Shown here: one piece after another, positions 49,220-61,341 of the stretch
How the letters are laid out: each line of letters starts with the position of its first letter
How positions within the stretch are numbered: position 1 is the stretch's first letter
Assembly (NCBI GenBank): GCA_914767715.1
Contig: OU612073.1
Coordinates: forward strand, 23,994,001-24,058,000
Direction of reading: 5' to 3'
From: Membranipora membranacea
Lineage: Eukaryota > Bryozoa > Gymnolaemata > Cheilostomatida > Membraniporidae
DNA length: 64,000 nucleotides
The notes under the pieces: generated by a model
Told to the model about the DNA's origin: nothing
Seen by the model: the letters and a program-made list of their open reading frames with translations, nothing else
Database searches by the model: none
Translations under genes and position numbers: made by a program

Positions 49220-52200
49220 ATGGCGAACCAGCAGTCTAGTGGACAGCCAAGGCCTAGGATGCCAACAGGCTTTCCTGGACCATCCTATCCTCAAACCAAA
49301 ACTTTAGCTCATCAGACGAGTAACCCTTTGTATTCTAGTAGTTTCAGCACTAGTCTTACACATCAGGGCTCGACTGACTCTCAGGTAGGAATATCAATGG
49401 CTTTGTGTCAAAAAGCTATATTAGTGATGTATAAATGATCACATGAGCATCCTTTGGTCCTGTCATATAAACAGTGTAACACACTCACAGTTGAATCAAG
49501 GAGTTGGTTGAATGATCAAATATTCAAATGCTCACAGTAATGTGTGATGCATTGTTATAAGCTTTGGTACTGGCTAGATATCAGCTTATGGATTTTGCAT
49601 GTCTCCATGATCAAGCGGCATGGCATCTATATACGTTCTAAAGAAACCTAATAATGTCGCGATCACATCATTGTTTAGTTTTCTTAGTACAGGTGATAAA
49701 TTATCATACTTTACAGCTTCCTGAACAGACTAAGACCACCGATCAGAACATAGCACGCTACTGTAGGATAGGCCAGGAGCTAGTGCACGTGGTAGTTCTG
49801 AATTCTACAGATCTCTTCCAGGTTCTCAAGGCTACACAGGTAGGCTTAATGAACTGCGACATTTGCTTATGTTTTTGAATAAATCTTTGAACAAATGTTA
49901 TAGAAGTTAACAAAAAGTCTTAGATCTCTTGTAGGATAAAAGCATACCAACTGAGCTGATAAATGCTGGAAGTAGAATTGAAGGATAAATAGATATTTTT
50001 GTTATGGAACAGTATCCTCTCTAAACATGCAATAAAAGAGACTCTGTGTGCCTTAAGCAAAAGTTTTGGACAATACAAAGGTAGTTTTGTGTGCTGTCTC
50101 CTCCCTTTTATTATGTGACCCTCTCTTATCCATTGCAGCTACCAAACCACCTGACGACCAACACAGCTGTCTATAACGAGAGGAAGAAGAGAGCCACTGA
50201 ATATTTGAGGCACATTGCGGAATTTTTCAAACAGCTAAAGACTGCTTACAACCTGATCGACACTTACTGCAGTAACATGGACCTCAAAAACCCCAGGGTA
50301 ATCGTCCAGGGTAATCGTCCATCGATAGTATGTCCTGATACAAAAACCCCAGGGTAATCGTCCAGGGTAATCGTCCATCGATAGTATGTCCTGATACAAA
50401 AACCCCAGGGTAATCGTCCAGGGTAATCGTCCAGGGTAATCGTCCAGGGTAATCGCCCAGGGTAATCGTCCAGGGTAATCGTCCATCGATAGTATGTCCT
50501 GATACAAAAACCCCAGGGTAATCGTCCAGGGTAATCGTCCATCGATAGTATGTCCTCATATTCACCACATAGATTTCTGACGGTATAATTTGAGTTTTGG
50601 CATTACTCTTCCAGTTACCATGATTTTATTGTACAATATCCGAGTGGCTCGGACGATCTGTGATGCCTTGATGCTAATTTTATGGAGGAAAAGGTACTGC
50701 TACTAGTGCTGTTGATTTTCACCACTTACCCTAAAGGATATAATACTAGCTGGAGTTAAGTTTTGATGGCATCAATCTTAAAAGTAATGAGGATGCGTAA
50801 ATAAGACAAATAAATTAATTTAGCTAGAAGTTTTAAGCCTGTATGATAAGGCGAACTTTTCATCCAGCTCCTTCTCTAAGGTTTAATTTTGTCACAACAA
50901 TGTTTAGTTTTACGGATGTTGTGTTTCTGAAGCTGAAACAAGATCGATAATGAGTTATGATAATACTTGTAGGATCTGATTCCGTTTATTGATGATGAAG
51001 AGAGTGATAGAGCCTCACAGCTGCTGCAGCAGTCTGATGAGGCAGCGATGGATGTAGATAATAAGTCTGATACATACAGAGCTGTACTAGCTGAACATCA
51101 GCAGCTGGATGAGGTCAGTCTGTGTGCCTATCTCTCCATATACAAGACATCTAAGACCCAAATATTATGTATCTACCCTCTCAACTTGAGCTGTGTAATG
51201 GGCGTCGCCATTAATTAGATACAGAATGTCTATGTTCATTGCCTTGGTTCCATAGTTGTCACACCAAGTTTCCTATAAGAAAACGTGTAAGATGTTTGGT
51301 CTTGGTGTTAGCTGTTCTTGCCAGTTGCATGCTGTTGATCTGGCAACATAGCTTTAGCCGAGGCGGCTGGATTTGATGCAAATTGCTGTAAAATTTGCAC
51401 ACCTTTGCTGAACCTAATTACAGCAAACACTTGAAAACATGCAACCAAATAAAAAGCTCTCATGATGAATTGATATGGACTAGGACTTTTGATTTTCACC
51501 TAGTTATGATGTGCTGTATCCTCTCTTATGACCATAAAAATACCATTTTGAGTATGAAAAATCCACAAATTTGGTTAATAAAGATGTGTCATTTTTAACT
51601 TAGTTTGGTCTTTTCTCTTTTAACATTCCCACATGCATCTAATTTAATGAAAGCACCACAAAGTCATAACAAACGGCATGTCGCAGATATCCTACTAAGA
51701 AAATCATGAAAGCTTATACACTATACAGCGTGCTGCAGAAAGGTCACTATATCATTGATTGTGACCATTTATATATGTATATATTCCATGTTTATTCTGG
51801 AGAAGAATAAGTCCTTAGGACTTGTACCCAGAAAACAGAAAAATTGATAAAAATATGGTGTAGAATTAAAAAGACATGTAACTAAAAATCAAGAACACTG
51901 ACAGGTAAAATTACAACGCACACGCAGGCATTAATTAGCAGTAAAACATTACACAAGTTAATACACAATAGCTAGGAAAAGAAAAGTTAGAACAATGTAG
52001 CAGTAGGCTAAAATGAAATGATAAGAACTGACTCATTAATTGAGAAGTTTGAGGACGTGGCTCCGAGTGGCATTTTTTAATGTAGCAAGGGATTGACTCA
52101 GCTTAACATGATTGGGTAATTCGTTTAACTTCTGAGCACCGAAATTAGCTAAAGCAAATCTAAAATTTTCCTTGGATAGTCTAAACCCAGAACTTTTAGC

Positions 52201-55066
52201 AAGCCGAGTTTCACTAGTTAATTACTCGGGGAGCAGATTGGTATCAATTATTGGGACTAAACTATTAACAATTCTATAAAACGTCAGCAGATACAAATAT
52301 TCGAAACGCAAAGTTAAAACAGGGATGTTGTACGTCTTTCGAGTATTATCTTTAGAACTGTTATAGTCTATAATTTTCAAACATCTATTCTCAATTTTTA
52401 AAAATTCTTTTTTGACATAGTCGTTTGTCGTAAATAAAACAGGAGAGCTGTATTCCAGATTAGAACGTATAAGTCCAATGTACCAAAGCTTAGCTAATTT
52501 AGGTGTCAGGAATTTTCTATTACGTTGAAAGTTGGTGACTATTGGATAAAGTTTTTGTTTAATTTTACTGGTATGAGATTTAAAATTGAATTTGTTATCA
52601 AGAATCACACCTAAGTACTTAATTTTGTCAGATTGTTTGAAAATGAGATTGTTAAATTTAAGTTCCGGAGGTTTGATGTTACGTTTATTAGAAATGGTCA
52701 TGACATTCGTTTTACCGCTGTTTAGAACAAGGCAATTTTCACTGTACCAACTGGATGCTTGATGAATGCTTTTTTTCCATAAGTTTTGTGGAAATGTCTG
52801 GGTTTTCCCCACTGGTGACTAGTAGGCAGTCATCAGCATATAGATAACAATTTTTGAGCTCCATCAGATCGTTAATAAACATGATAAACAGGAGGGGTCC
52901 AAGTACAGACCCCTGCGGCACACCAGTTATAACTCAACTGCATTCAGGTACACAACCATTAACTTTCATGGCCTGCTCTCGACTTGAAAGATAATTTTTA
53001 ATTAAATTTGACGCATTAGAGTGGAAATTGAATTTCGTTAACAGTTTACTGGCAAGGATCTTATGGTTTACGCAATCAAAGCTTTACGGATATCAAGTGC
53101 AGAAACTGTGAAAAATTTTGACTCGTGCTTTGACAGCAGGGAACGAAATCTGTTGACTAGTTGAGTTAAAATTTGATCAGTGGATGTTCCATTTCTGAAA
53201 CCAAATTGGCGAGAGGCTATTAGATCATTAATTTCCAGGTAATCACGAATTTGGTAATTTATTATCTTTTCTAGGACTTTACTTAATATTGGCAATAGCG
53301 AAATTGGTCTATAATTATTTGGCAAACTTTTCTTGCCACTTTTGAAAATTGGGATTACTAAGGCCTTTTTCCACACATCTGGAAACTCGTGACATTTAAG
53401 GCTCAGATTAACAATATGTGTCAAAGGATTCAGAATCAAAGGCTCTAGGATCTTATAAATAAAGGCAGGCATCTGATTTAATCCCCCAGTTTTAAGTGAT
53501 TTCAATGTGTGCAGATATTTAGACACCTCACTCGATGTAATTTCTTGAAAAGCAAATTTTGGAAAACTGAAAGCTTTATCATTACCAAAGCCTGAGTAAC
53601 TTTTGTTGGACAATAGTTTAGCCTCTTCATTGAGATTGGCACCAATGCTAGAAAAATACCTATTTAGACATTCAGCTATCACTGGGCTTTCAGAAGTGGT
53701 GCAATTTTCAGATTCAATTTCTTGAATGACATTATTGCCTTGATAATTTTTACCTTGGAAAATTTTTTGCCATTGGTCTAATGTTTTATCATTATGAACT
53801 GCTCTCATTGCTCGCTTTTTGGCATCTCTTACTGCATTTGTTGCCTTGTTACGGATTAAACGATAATGCTCCTAGGCAGTAGAATTTTGATCAAATCCCG
53901 TCTCAACAAACTTTTGAAATGCATCTTTTTTTAAGGCTTGTTAGTTTAGATGCCACTGGACACTTCCAACAAAGATTGTTTTTCTGCTTTAAGCGTTGGG
54001 TTTTAAATGGTGCAAACTGCTCCACCAATAATTCTATTTTTGCTTCTAAAATATCTGCTGCTTCGTGAACACAGTGAACATTCTCTACAATATTAAAATC
54101 GAGAGATTTCGCACTATTAAAAAACTCAAGATCATCAAAATTTCTGAAATCTCGCTTAGTGACATAAGAACAGCCAGCCTTAGGTTTTTTTAGATTAACT
54201 TTCATTTGAATTGCAAAATGATCACTAATATCACTTTTTATAACCTTGTGTTCAGGTACTAAATTTTGAACATTTGACAAAAGTAAGTCGATCGTAGTAT
54301 TGGAATCTTTAAAACATCTAGTATACTCTCTAACGACCTGTTCATATTGATGAAGTCTCATAAGGGTTTCAAGATTTTCTTTCGCTTGTGAATTACCGGA
54401 CCAGTCAATGTTAAAATCACCTATAATTACAGTTGGCTTTCGTAAATTGTGAGCATCCAAAAGCTTTTCAAAATTACAGGAAACATCGGTGCTTGCAACA
54501 CAAGGCGGATTGTAAACAAGGACCAAACAAAATCTAGACTCAACAACAACAATTGCGATGCATAGAACTTCGGTCCCACCATGTGAAGTCAAATCAACTT
54601 TTTCGAATTTTATGTTTTGTTTAACATAAACAGCCAGCCCGCCACCACGTGAAGTCAAACCCCTATCCTTACGAACCAATACATAACCAGGTAGTTGAAA
54701 ATTGTTGTCATAATGAGAGCCATTAAACCAAGTTTCCGAAAAACAGATTTTGTCATTATTGACCAAATCAGGAGTTAGTCTGAACTCATCAAAATGTTTA
54801 GGCAAAGATCTTATATTTAGATGGACAATACTTAACATTCAGAATGATGCGACCATCTGGTAACAAGCTTATAGAAGCTTTGACCTAGCCGAATGTGCTC
54901 TGTATGTAATTCATTCTATAATGTTCTTTGTTGTTGTACTTTGCAGCAACTGAAAATGAAGAACATACATCTGAAGGAAATTATTGACCAGCTTCGCAAT
55001 CTACTATGGGAAATAAACACCAATATGTCACTGAAGAACAGCCAGCCACTTCTGGGATCAAGCTGA
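49220..55066 (+). CDS. MED30: Mediator complex subunit 30 (235 aa)
   Basis: Exons 49220-49384, 49717-49839, 50139-50297, 50973-51113 and 54947-55066 (TGA), all phase 0, give 235 residues (human MED30 has 178). The N-terminal 55 residues are Pro/Ser/Gln-rich. The conserved body has NIARYCRIGQELVHVVV, KKRATEYLRHIAEFFKQLK, DLIPFIDDE and the coiled C-terminus LKEIIDQLRNLLWEINT, as in animal MED30. It is a metazoan Mediator head subunit linking activators to RNA polymerase II. An AATAAA follows at 55426. Intron 3 starts with a donor-bearing minisatellite and intron 4 holds a LINE in antisense. Confidence 0.92.
50284..50556. repeat. Minisatellite starting at the MED30 exon 3 splice donor
   Basis: A compound array of CAGGGTAATCGTC (13 bp) inside a longer unit running from CAAAAACCCCAGG|GTAATC to CCATCGATAGTATGTCCTGA. 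Four copies carry the last bases of exon 3 together with the donor. The first copy is the real exon 3 end at 50297. Confidence 0.92.
51760..54840 (-). mobile_element. Nearly full-length but broken LINE in MED30 intron 4
   Basis: Minus strand, 5' to 3'. An apurinic-like endonuclease (54838-53903) shows HLNIRSL, SETWFN, VLVYNPP, IIGDFNIDW and SDHFAI. Reverse transcriptase (about 53860-52222) shows NYRPISLLP, QFGFRNGTSTD, GVPQGSVLGPLLF, YADD and YLGVILD. A C-terminal segment (RFALANFGAQKLNELP) runs to about 52040, then a 3' UTR. Breaks: a TAG in the linker near 53875, a frameshift in the palm near 53070, a stop just before GVPQG (about 52935) and a frameshift near 52800. So it cannot encode an intact protein. 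Insertion is antisense to MED30. The end positions are approximate. Confidence 0.88.
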
Positions 55067-57229
55067 GCTAACTCCTTGGATGAACTGAGGTATGATTTCT
55101 GATTTTTATTAGCCTTGTATTTACTGTGTGGCAGAAGTGTCTACTGAATGTGTAGATTTTTGATGGAAAGTTTTGTCACCTGCCTGATGATTACTCGCAC
55201 CGAGCTTATGTAAATAGTCACCTTGTTATATTCTGTAACCTGAGCACTAAGTTATATGTGGTTTTGAGTATATTCCCCCACACTTTGGAAAATTGCCCTG
55301 AATTAATCAAAACATTGGACAAGTTTTTTTTATTGTCATTTCCGAAGCAACAATTCATCTTTTTTCACCTGATGGTTGCTTTTCAGTTGTAAATGAACCA
55401 TTATATATTTCACACATTGTGTACAAATAAAGCTATTACTAGCTAACGTATCTATATTCTTTAAGCTGAAAGGCAATCATTTTTTCATCTTTTTTTCATC
55501 TTTTTTTATGGTTCTTCGGCAAGTGTCCCTATATTATAAGAAAAAAACTGGTTACAGATAAGCCGGGCCTGCTGAGGTGTGCTTTTCACATTGCCATCTT
55601 GTGTAAGCCGATGGTCTTTCAGTTTTTTATGCTTAAATGAGGAATGGCACTGAAGGTTTTTCCCCTGAAATCTTGATGATTGAAGAGTTACAATCTTGTA
55701 ATACACTGGTGACTTCAGTTCAGAGCACATTTTCTTTTATCCTATCTATGACAATGTCAGTCTGAGCTGTGGATTACTTTTTTATTAAATGAGTTGAATC
55801 AGAGTTGAACATTAGCTTTGCCTTTTCAAATATGGGAAAGTTTTTATATGGTTTAGCCAGCTTAGTCTTTTAAGGAAGATCTATTAAAATTAGTTGTTTC
55901 AGTTTGCTCAATTTTCATCTGAAGCTCAAGATCCTGTATCAAGTACAAAGTTTCTGTACTGCTATATGTTTCTGCCTTTAGGTTTAGCTTTTTTTTTATT
56001 AGGTTTCTGCCGGAAAGTTTCTAGTAAAATAATTGATTAAAAATTAAGATAATAAAAAATACGGCCCTGTGGGCCCGCTCTCCTCCTCCCCATCAGGTAA
56101 CTGTTGAACGGTTGACTTCCTTTGTCAACAGTGACCGTACTCCTCTGCAGTTGTTGGCTCTCTGTGGTCCATATTTCAAATTTGATCGCCTTATTTCCTT
56201 ATGGTTTAATTTAAGGTATAGATAGTTTTTATTTACCTGTTTTAAGAAGAAAAGAATATAACGATATTCCAATACCATCGAAACTGGCATGATTTTGAGC
56301 TTTTAAAATTTGATGACATGTTTTCTGGGTGGTATTTTCAAAATCACATGCAATGCAGCTTTCTGTTTCATCATTTTTGAGTAAATTTTGATCAGTTTGT
56401 TTGTATGTATGTTTTGTATTCCTCTCATTCTCTGAGAAATAGAATGTTTATATAGGGTGCTCTGATATAACTTGTAAAGTATGAAATATCACAGTTACTA
56501 CTTAAATAAATGCGTAAAAAATTAATACAAAAATGTCTAAAATTCTATAAATACTATACTATACGATATCTGATAAAATTGGCCCTGAAGCATTTGGCAC
56601 AATATATCTGCGCTCTATGTCTGATAGATTGGTAGCGACCAAAAGGCAGCTGAGCCAGTTATAGTATCGGCTCACTATTTCAGGTTATCATTCTGAGGCT
56701 CTTGACTCTGAGCTTATTTTGATATAGATCAGCTGGCGGTGTGAATGACAAGTCTTCAGATAATATTCGGCCGATTTCACGAGTTCAGTTTTTTTCTTTG
56801 AGTCGACTGTCCTTTGACCCTCATGGCATGTTCCTTTGGTCAATTTTTTGTCTGAGGTGAAGTGTTAAGCTTCTCAACAAGGCCTTGTCTTTCTTGTTTA
56901 TCTTTAGGGCCCCTGCAGCTTTTCTGGTGGAGCATTACTAGCTTTATACTTTTATCGCAGAGGAAATAATCAATTGGCAGTGCAATTAAGATATAACTGG
57001 CAATGAAGCCAGTATTCATAATGGTGCAACTTGAACGAAACACAGAGTATTGGGGAGAATTTGTTTGTATTCTACATGAAATTAGTTAATTAAAGACTCT
57101 CAGCACACTGAGATATAAATTAACAGGGCACCAGATCAATATTAATATATTTTGAGTGAAAAATATTAATATACATAGTCTCACACATGCACATAAAATA
57201 AAGTCATGAATTTAAGAAAGAATTGAAAC
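55067..57229. other. Intergenic downstream of MED30
   Basis: Contains the MED30 3' UTR and AATAAA at 55426-55431. No gene recognised. A 74-codon minus-strand frame at 55506-55730 is unassigned and could be a decayed part of the transposon at 57230. Confidence 0.4.
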
Positions 57230-58021
57230 ATAATATAGTATCTTGTATTGCAGATATTTTTTGACATCCTTCTGCATGATTTGGAAGAGGCTGGAGATGT
57301 CTCTAGCCTTCTCATGCATTGTCTTATCTTTAGGTGTACGAAGCTTCGGTTTGGATAGCGGCTTTAGCTGACCTCATTATCTCAAGGACATTTACCCAGA
57401 TGCTTTCACCTTCAAACATCAGTCTATACGTGACTGAGGTGAGAGCTGCCTTGACGATAGGCTGAACTGTTTGATTGATGCATATGGAACTCGCTTGTAG
57501 AACCCCACCTATGTGCAGGAGGAATAATCATGGAAATGCTTTTCTCAGTCAAATATGTTAACATTCATGAAGTAGCTGTTTGGTTTCATCACTTTGAGAA
57601 GCCAAATTGGTGATTGGACAATGGACATGCATATGTTTCGACTCTCTCTATCAATGATTGCAGATTATCTATGTCCTCCTGAGTGGAGCTGTGACCAGGT
57701 TCACAAAAACGATGAGTTATGGTTGTGAAAGAAAATACTGCAGAGCGTTGTCATGTTTGAGTTTCTGTTCTGAGGAACACAGGAGTCAGTCCAGAGGATG
57801 AGCTGTGATGCCTCCGGATGATCTTCTACAATTCGTTCCAGATTTGATATGAGAGCTGAGGCTATATCATCGCCCGACCTGCCACTGCGAGCTTCAGACC
57901 AAATAGAACAGTACCCCTTTTTGGTGGGTTGTATGATTGATGTCAGGCTGTATGTGTTCAATTTTGTTTTGAAGAACGTGGAGGAAATGTTGATTTGCAG
58001 GAAGGAGAATACATTTTGAAA
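57230..58021 (-). pseudogene. Transposase-like gene remnant
   Basis: Minus-strand translation at 58020-57700 gives NISSTFFKTKLNTYSLTS, then YCSIWSEARSGRSGDDIAS and LILWTDSCVPQNRNS. This arrangement (W-x-E … RG-like … ILWTDSC-x-x-QNRN) resembles a DDE/RNase H-like domain common in uncharacterised transposon proteins of invertebrates. Homology continues in other frames (FYKRVPYASIKQF near 57500; a Lys-rich end near 57250), with stops and shifts between. It is decayed. A LINE tail abuts its upstream end at about 58022. Confidence 0.5.
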
Positions 58022-60240
58022 GGTCATATATATACATTATTTTCTATTTTTATCCTGGAGCAGATAAAGTCAGGGACTTTTATAAACAATAAAATTTTCT
58101 GGGAAAACTAAAAAAATAAACAAATATTAATATACAAAATACTTTTAATCAGTTAGTAAGTCATCAATGAAAGATATAAAGCGGGTTCATGTCAACTAAA
58201 ACCAATAAAAATAGGTAATAGGTAACTTCGCGCCCTTGGTATCTATAGGTAAATTCGCGACCTTGGTATATATATTAAATAATCAATAAATAATCAATGG
58301 AAATCCCATTTTCATTGGGAAATCCAACTTGAATTCAAGTTGTCTCCCTATTACCAATGAGGAGATAATTCTAAGTTTCATGGCATGAAACTTAGAATTA
58401 TCTCCTCATTGGTGAGATGGAGACAACTTGAATTCAAGTTAGATTCAGTTGGATTTTCCAATGAAAATGGGATTTCCATTCATTATTTATTGATTATTTA
58501 ATATATATACCAAGGTCGCGAATTTACCTTATATTAAATAATCATTAATTATAATCATTTTCATGGGGAAATCCGACTGAATAGATTTTATGATTAGGTA
58601 TACGGTTTTTCAATGATAATGACATGAAACTTAGAATTATTTCCTCATTGGTAATAGGGAGACAACTTGAATTCAAGTTGGATTCAGTTAGATTTCCCCA
58701 TGAAAATGATTATGATTAATGATTATTTAATATAGATACCAAGGGCGCTAATTTACCTATTGAAATGAAATTCAAAGAATAAACAATAAAGAAGGTGGCT
58801 CTTTATGGCAGATTTGAATGTAGGAACTGTTTAGCATAGTTTAGTGTGGTGAGGCAATGTCTTAAATTTTTGGCACCAAAAGTGGTGATGGCAAATCTAA
58901 AGTTGTCTTTTGATAATTGTAATCCTTAACTTTGAGAGAGACGAGTTTTGCTTGTCAATTTTTGGGGTATAACCTCGCCATCAATGATTGGCACACTAAA
59001 GTATGAAAATACAGAGGATACAGGTGAATGAGATCATCAAAATATTGCTATCTAATGGAAAAATAAAGAATAAAATGCAAGTATTAACAAGTAGAAAAGT
59101 TTGTGCACTAAAAATGTAGCTTTTGATGGCTAACTTAAATGAAACAACAATGGTTGGGTCTGTGTTTTGTGTATCACTTTTCCGTTGATCTGATGTTAGG
59201 GTCCTGTTCGAGATTAAACAGTTGTTCAGTATCCTACTCTGTCATCATGTTGTTTGCTGTCTTCACATCCCAGAGTGCGGAATTATCCCAGAGGTCCGAC
59301 TTTGGTTTGTGGAAAGATAGGTTATTTTCATTATTGACACCCCCGATAAGCTACCTCGATCTAGTTTAGAGAGGCCGAATTTCTTAACAATGGTTAATGA
59401 ATTACGCTATGTACATTTATTTATTGATCAATTGATGTGGAAAATATCAGCGAATAAAAACTTTTTTTTTTTTTAAGCTTTTATTGCACTAAATTAATAT
59501 ACTAAGATGGTTATTTAAGAAATATAAATGGTTATAAAAGGCAAAGGGACAACCAGATAGCAGTTGATAGTTCCCAATGATTCAGTCAAATCTCCACCAA
59601 CACTGGTGTAGTACAAGTAGTTAAGGCGGTCACTGAACTGAACCGATATTGGTAGACCTTCAATGATGGACGTAGCCGCTGATGCTGAGGGTTGGCCGGG
59701 CTTAGTAATGGCATTTAGCGTATCCCACCATTGTTTTGTTCAGTCTCTTTTGAACATAGTCACGTTTAACCGTTTTTGTACCTTTGATCTAAGGCTACGC
59801 CAGGTAGTTGGATGAGGCCACAAGGACAACTCGTCATCCAGCCTGGGCGGTCTGATCTTAGTTTCAGTTTTTAAAGGACGATGGCAGTCTAAGATTTATC
59901 TATTATTTGGTGGAGAGCTTCTACTTTGGAGTGAACTGTTCTGGCAGATAGAACAGCATCCCAACTTTGTTTGGCCAGGTCGAGTAACACTTGGGTTTTC
60001 CGATGTTTATTTACAAACCTCTTGTTAGTTTTGATAAATTTAGGTGGTTTGGCGTGATTACTCTTAACAAACACACAACAAAATCCATCATTGCTAATAG
60101 GCGCTAGCTGTATCGCGGTTTGATACTCTGCTATATTGGTGAGTACCAACTCAAGCTTGGCATCATTTCTTGTATTAAAATTAGTGAGCTTTTTGATGCC
60201 ATTGAAAGCAAGAGAGCCTAGAAGGTATCGCTCCACTCAC
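58022..60240 (-). mobile_element. Internally deleted LINE, interrupted by inverted-repeat elements
   Basis: Minus strand, 5' to 3'. 60236-59889 encodes the end of an endonuclease domain and linker (LELVLTNIAEYQTA, SNDGFCCVFV). 59880-59560 continues the linker with stops. The reverse transcriptase core is missing. 59010-58790 matches the C-terminal segment of the LINE at 52040-52260. 58110-58022 resembles that element's 3' tail. The order agrees with one copy that lost its centre and then took an insertion at 58212-58762. Confidence 0.6.
58212..58762. mobile_element. Nested inverted-repeat elements (MITE within MITE)
   Basis: Outer ends: AATAGGTAACTTCGCGCCCT and, at 58730-58762, the complement of AATAGGTAAATTAGCGCCCT, differing at two of about 30 positions. 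Inside, 58240-58535 is a second element with near-perfect long arms ending in AGGTAAATTCGCGACCTTGG and folding around ATGGCAT near 58380. The outer element's own arms also contain the ATGAAACTTAGAATTAT block. No coding capacity. Confidence 0.75.
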
Positions 60241-60253
60241 TGAGTGAGCGATT

Positions 60254-60287
60254 TTGAGACTTGTCAGGGAACCCTGACAAGTCTCAA
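60254..60287. repeat. Perfect hairpin
   Basis: 16-base arms (TTGAGACTTGTCAGGG and its complement) around AA, at the upstream end of the deleted LINE. Confidence 0.85.
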
Positions 60288-61341
60288 ACTAAAAATATGA
60301 GATGGGGTGGCATGCTCACAGTTTAGACTCACAAAGTTCACATGTTACCGCTCACTCAACCAGCAGATAAAAGGCAGCGCTTGAAACTTTGTCATACATT
60401 GCGAATAAACATAAAAAAACTGGGTCATATTATTACCAGGATGCCATTTCTTGAGAGATTAATTGCAAAACTTGTACTGCGAATTAAAATTATGAAGATC
60501 ACTCAAATTGTGTGTGGAAAGAATGTGATCCATATTGCCTTGCTTATTCCACTTCTTACCTCGGAGGTTATTTTGTAGCTGCAGCTGCAGTAGGTAATGT
60601 GATTTGACATTTTAATTCAGAAAACAGGTGTTCAGGTATATAATATATAAGATGTATATGGCTTATGTGTATATATCGTATATGTTTCAACATTCAGCAT
60701 GTGTGAATTATCAAAATAAGCACCAATAAACGGCCTAGGCATACTTGACGGTTGTTCTGAAGAAAGTAGTGTCATAAAAATATTGTTAATAGCAAAAGAT
60801 TGTTTGAATGTTCTTTCCAAATCAGGCGGATTTGGTCTATGATCTCAAACCATTATGGGGCAACTCAGAGATTCATCATAAATGAGACGAGGTTACTGCT
60901 AGTTCACCGATTCACACTCAAGCAAACACTTAAAAAATTGCGTAACTCCTATCTGTGATTATGAAAGTATTTGAAACTCTTTGAATGAATTTCATCACCA
61001 TATAGTGTGCAGGAATGCGTGGAAATTTTGGCATGTCAAATAGGATCAAGCGGAATCATAGAATGACATAATCCATCAATGAAATTTATGCTCAATTAGG
61101 TACTACTGGTATCATATAGATGGAATGCAATTTATTTGGTAAATATTGACTGTAACTTGTACTGTAACATGAGCGATGAGGAAGTTTTGGTGTTCATTAA
61201 TCTCCTGGGACTATAATTCTCCCCTTTATACTGCTTTTTACTCGTGAATAACCAGCGCCATTGTCAGTCGGGTTGTAAAGTGCGCGCAAGATTTTGAACT
61301 GACTCTCATAATACAACTTTTTTTGTTATTAGAATGTAAAC
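60288..61341. other. Intergenic, 5' flank of the convertase gene
   Basis: No gene recognised. Presumably holds the promoter of the gene at 61342; no clear TATA box in the expected place. Confidence 0.35.
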
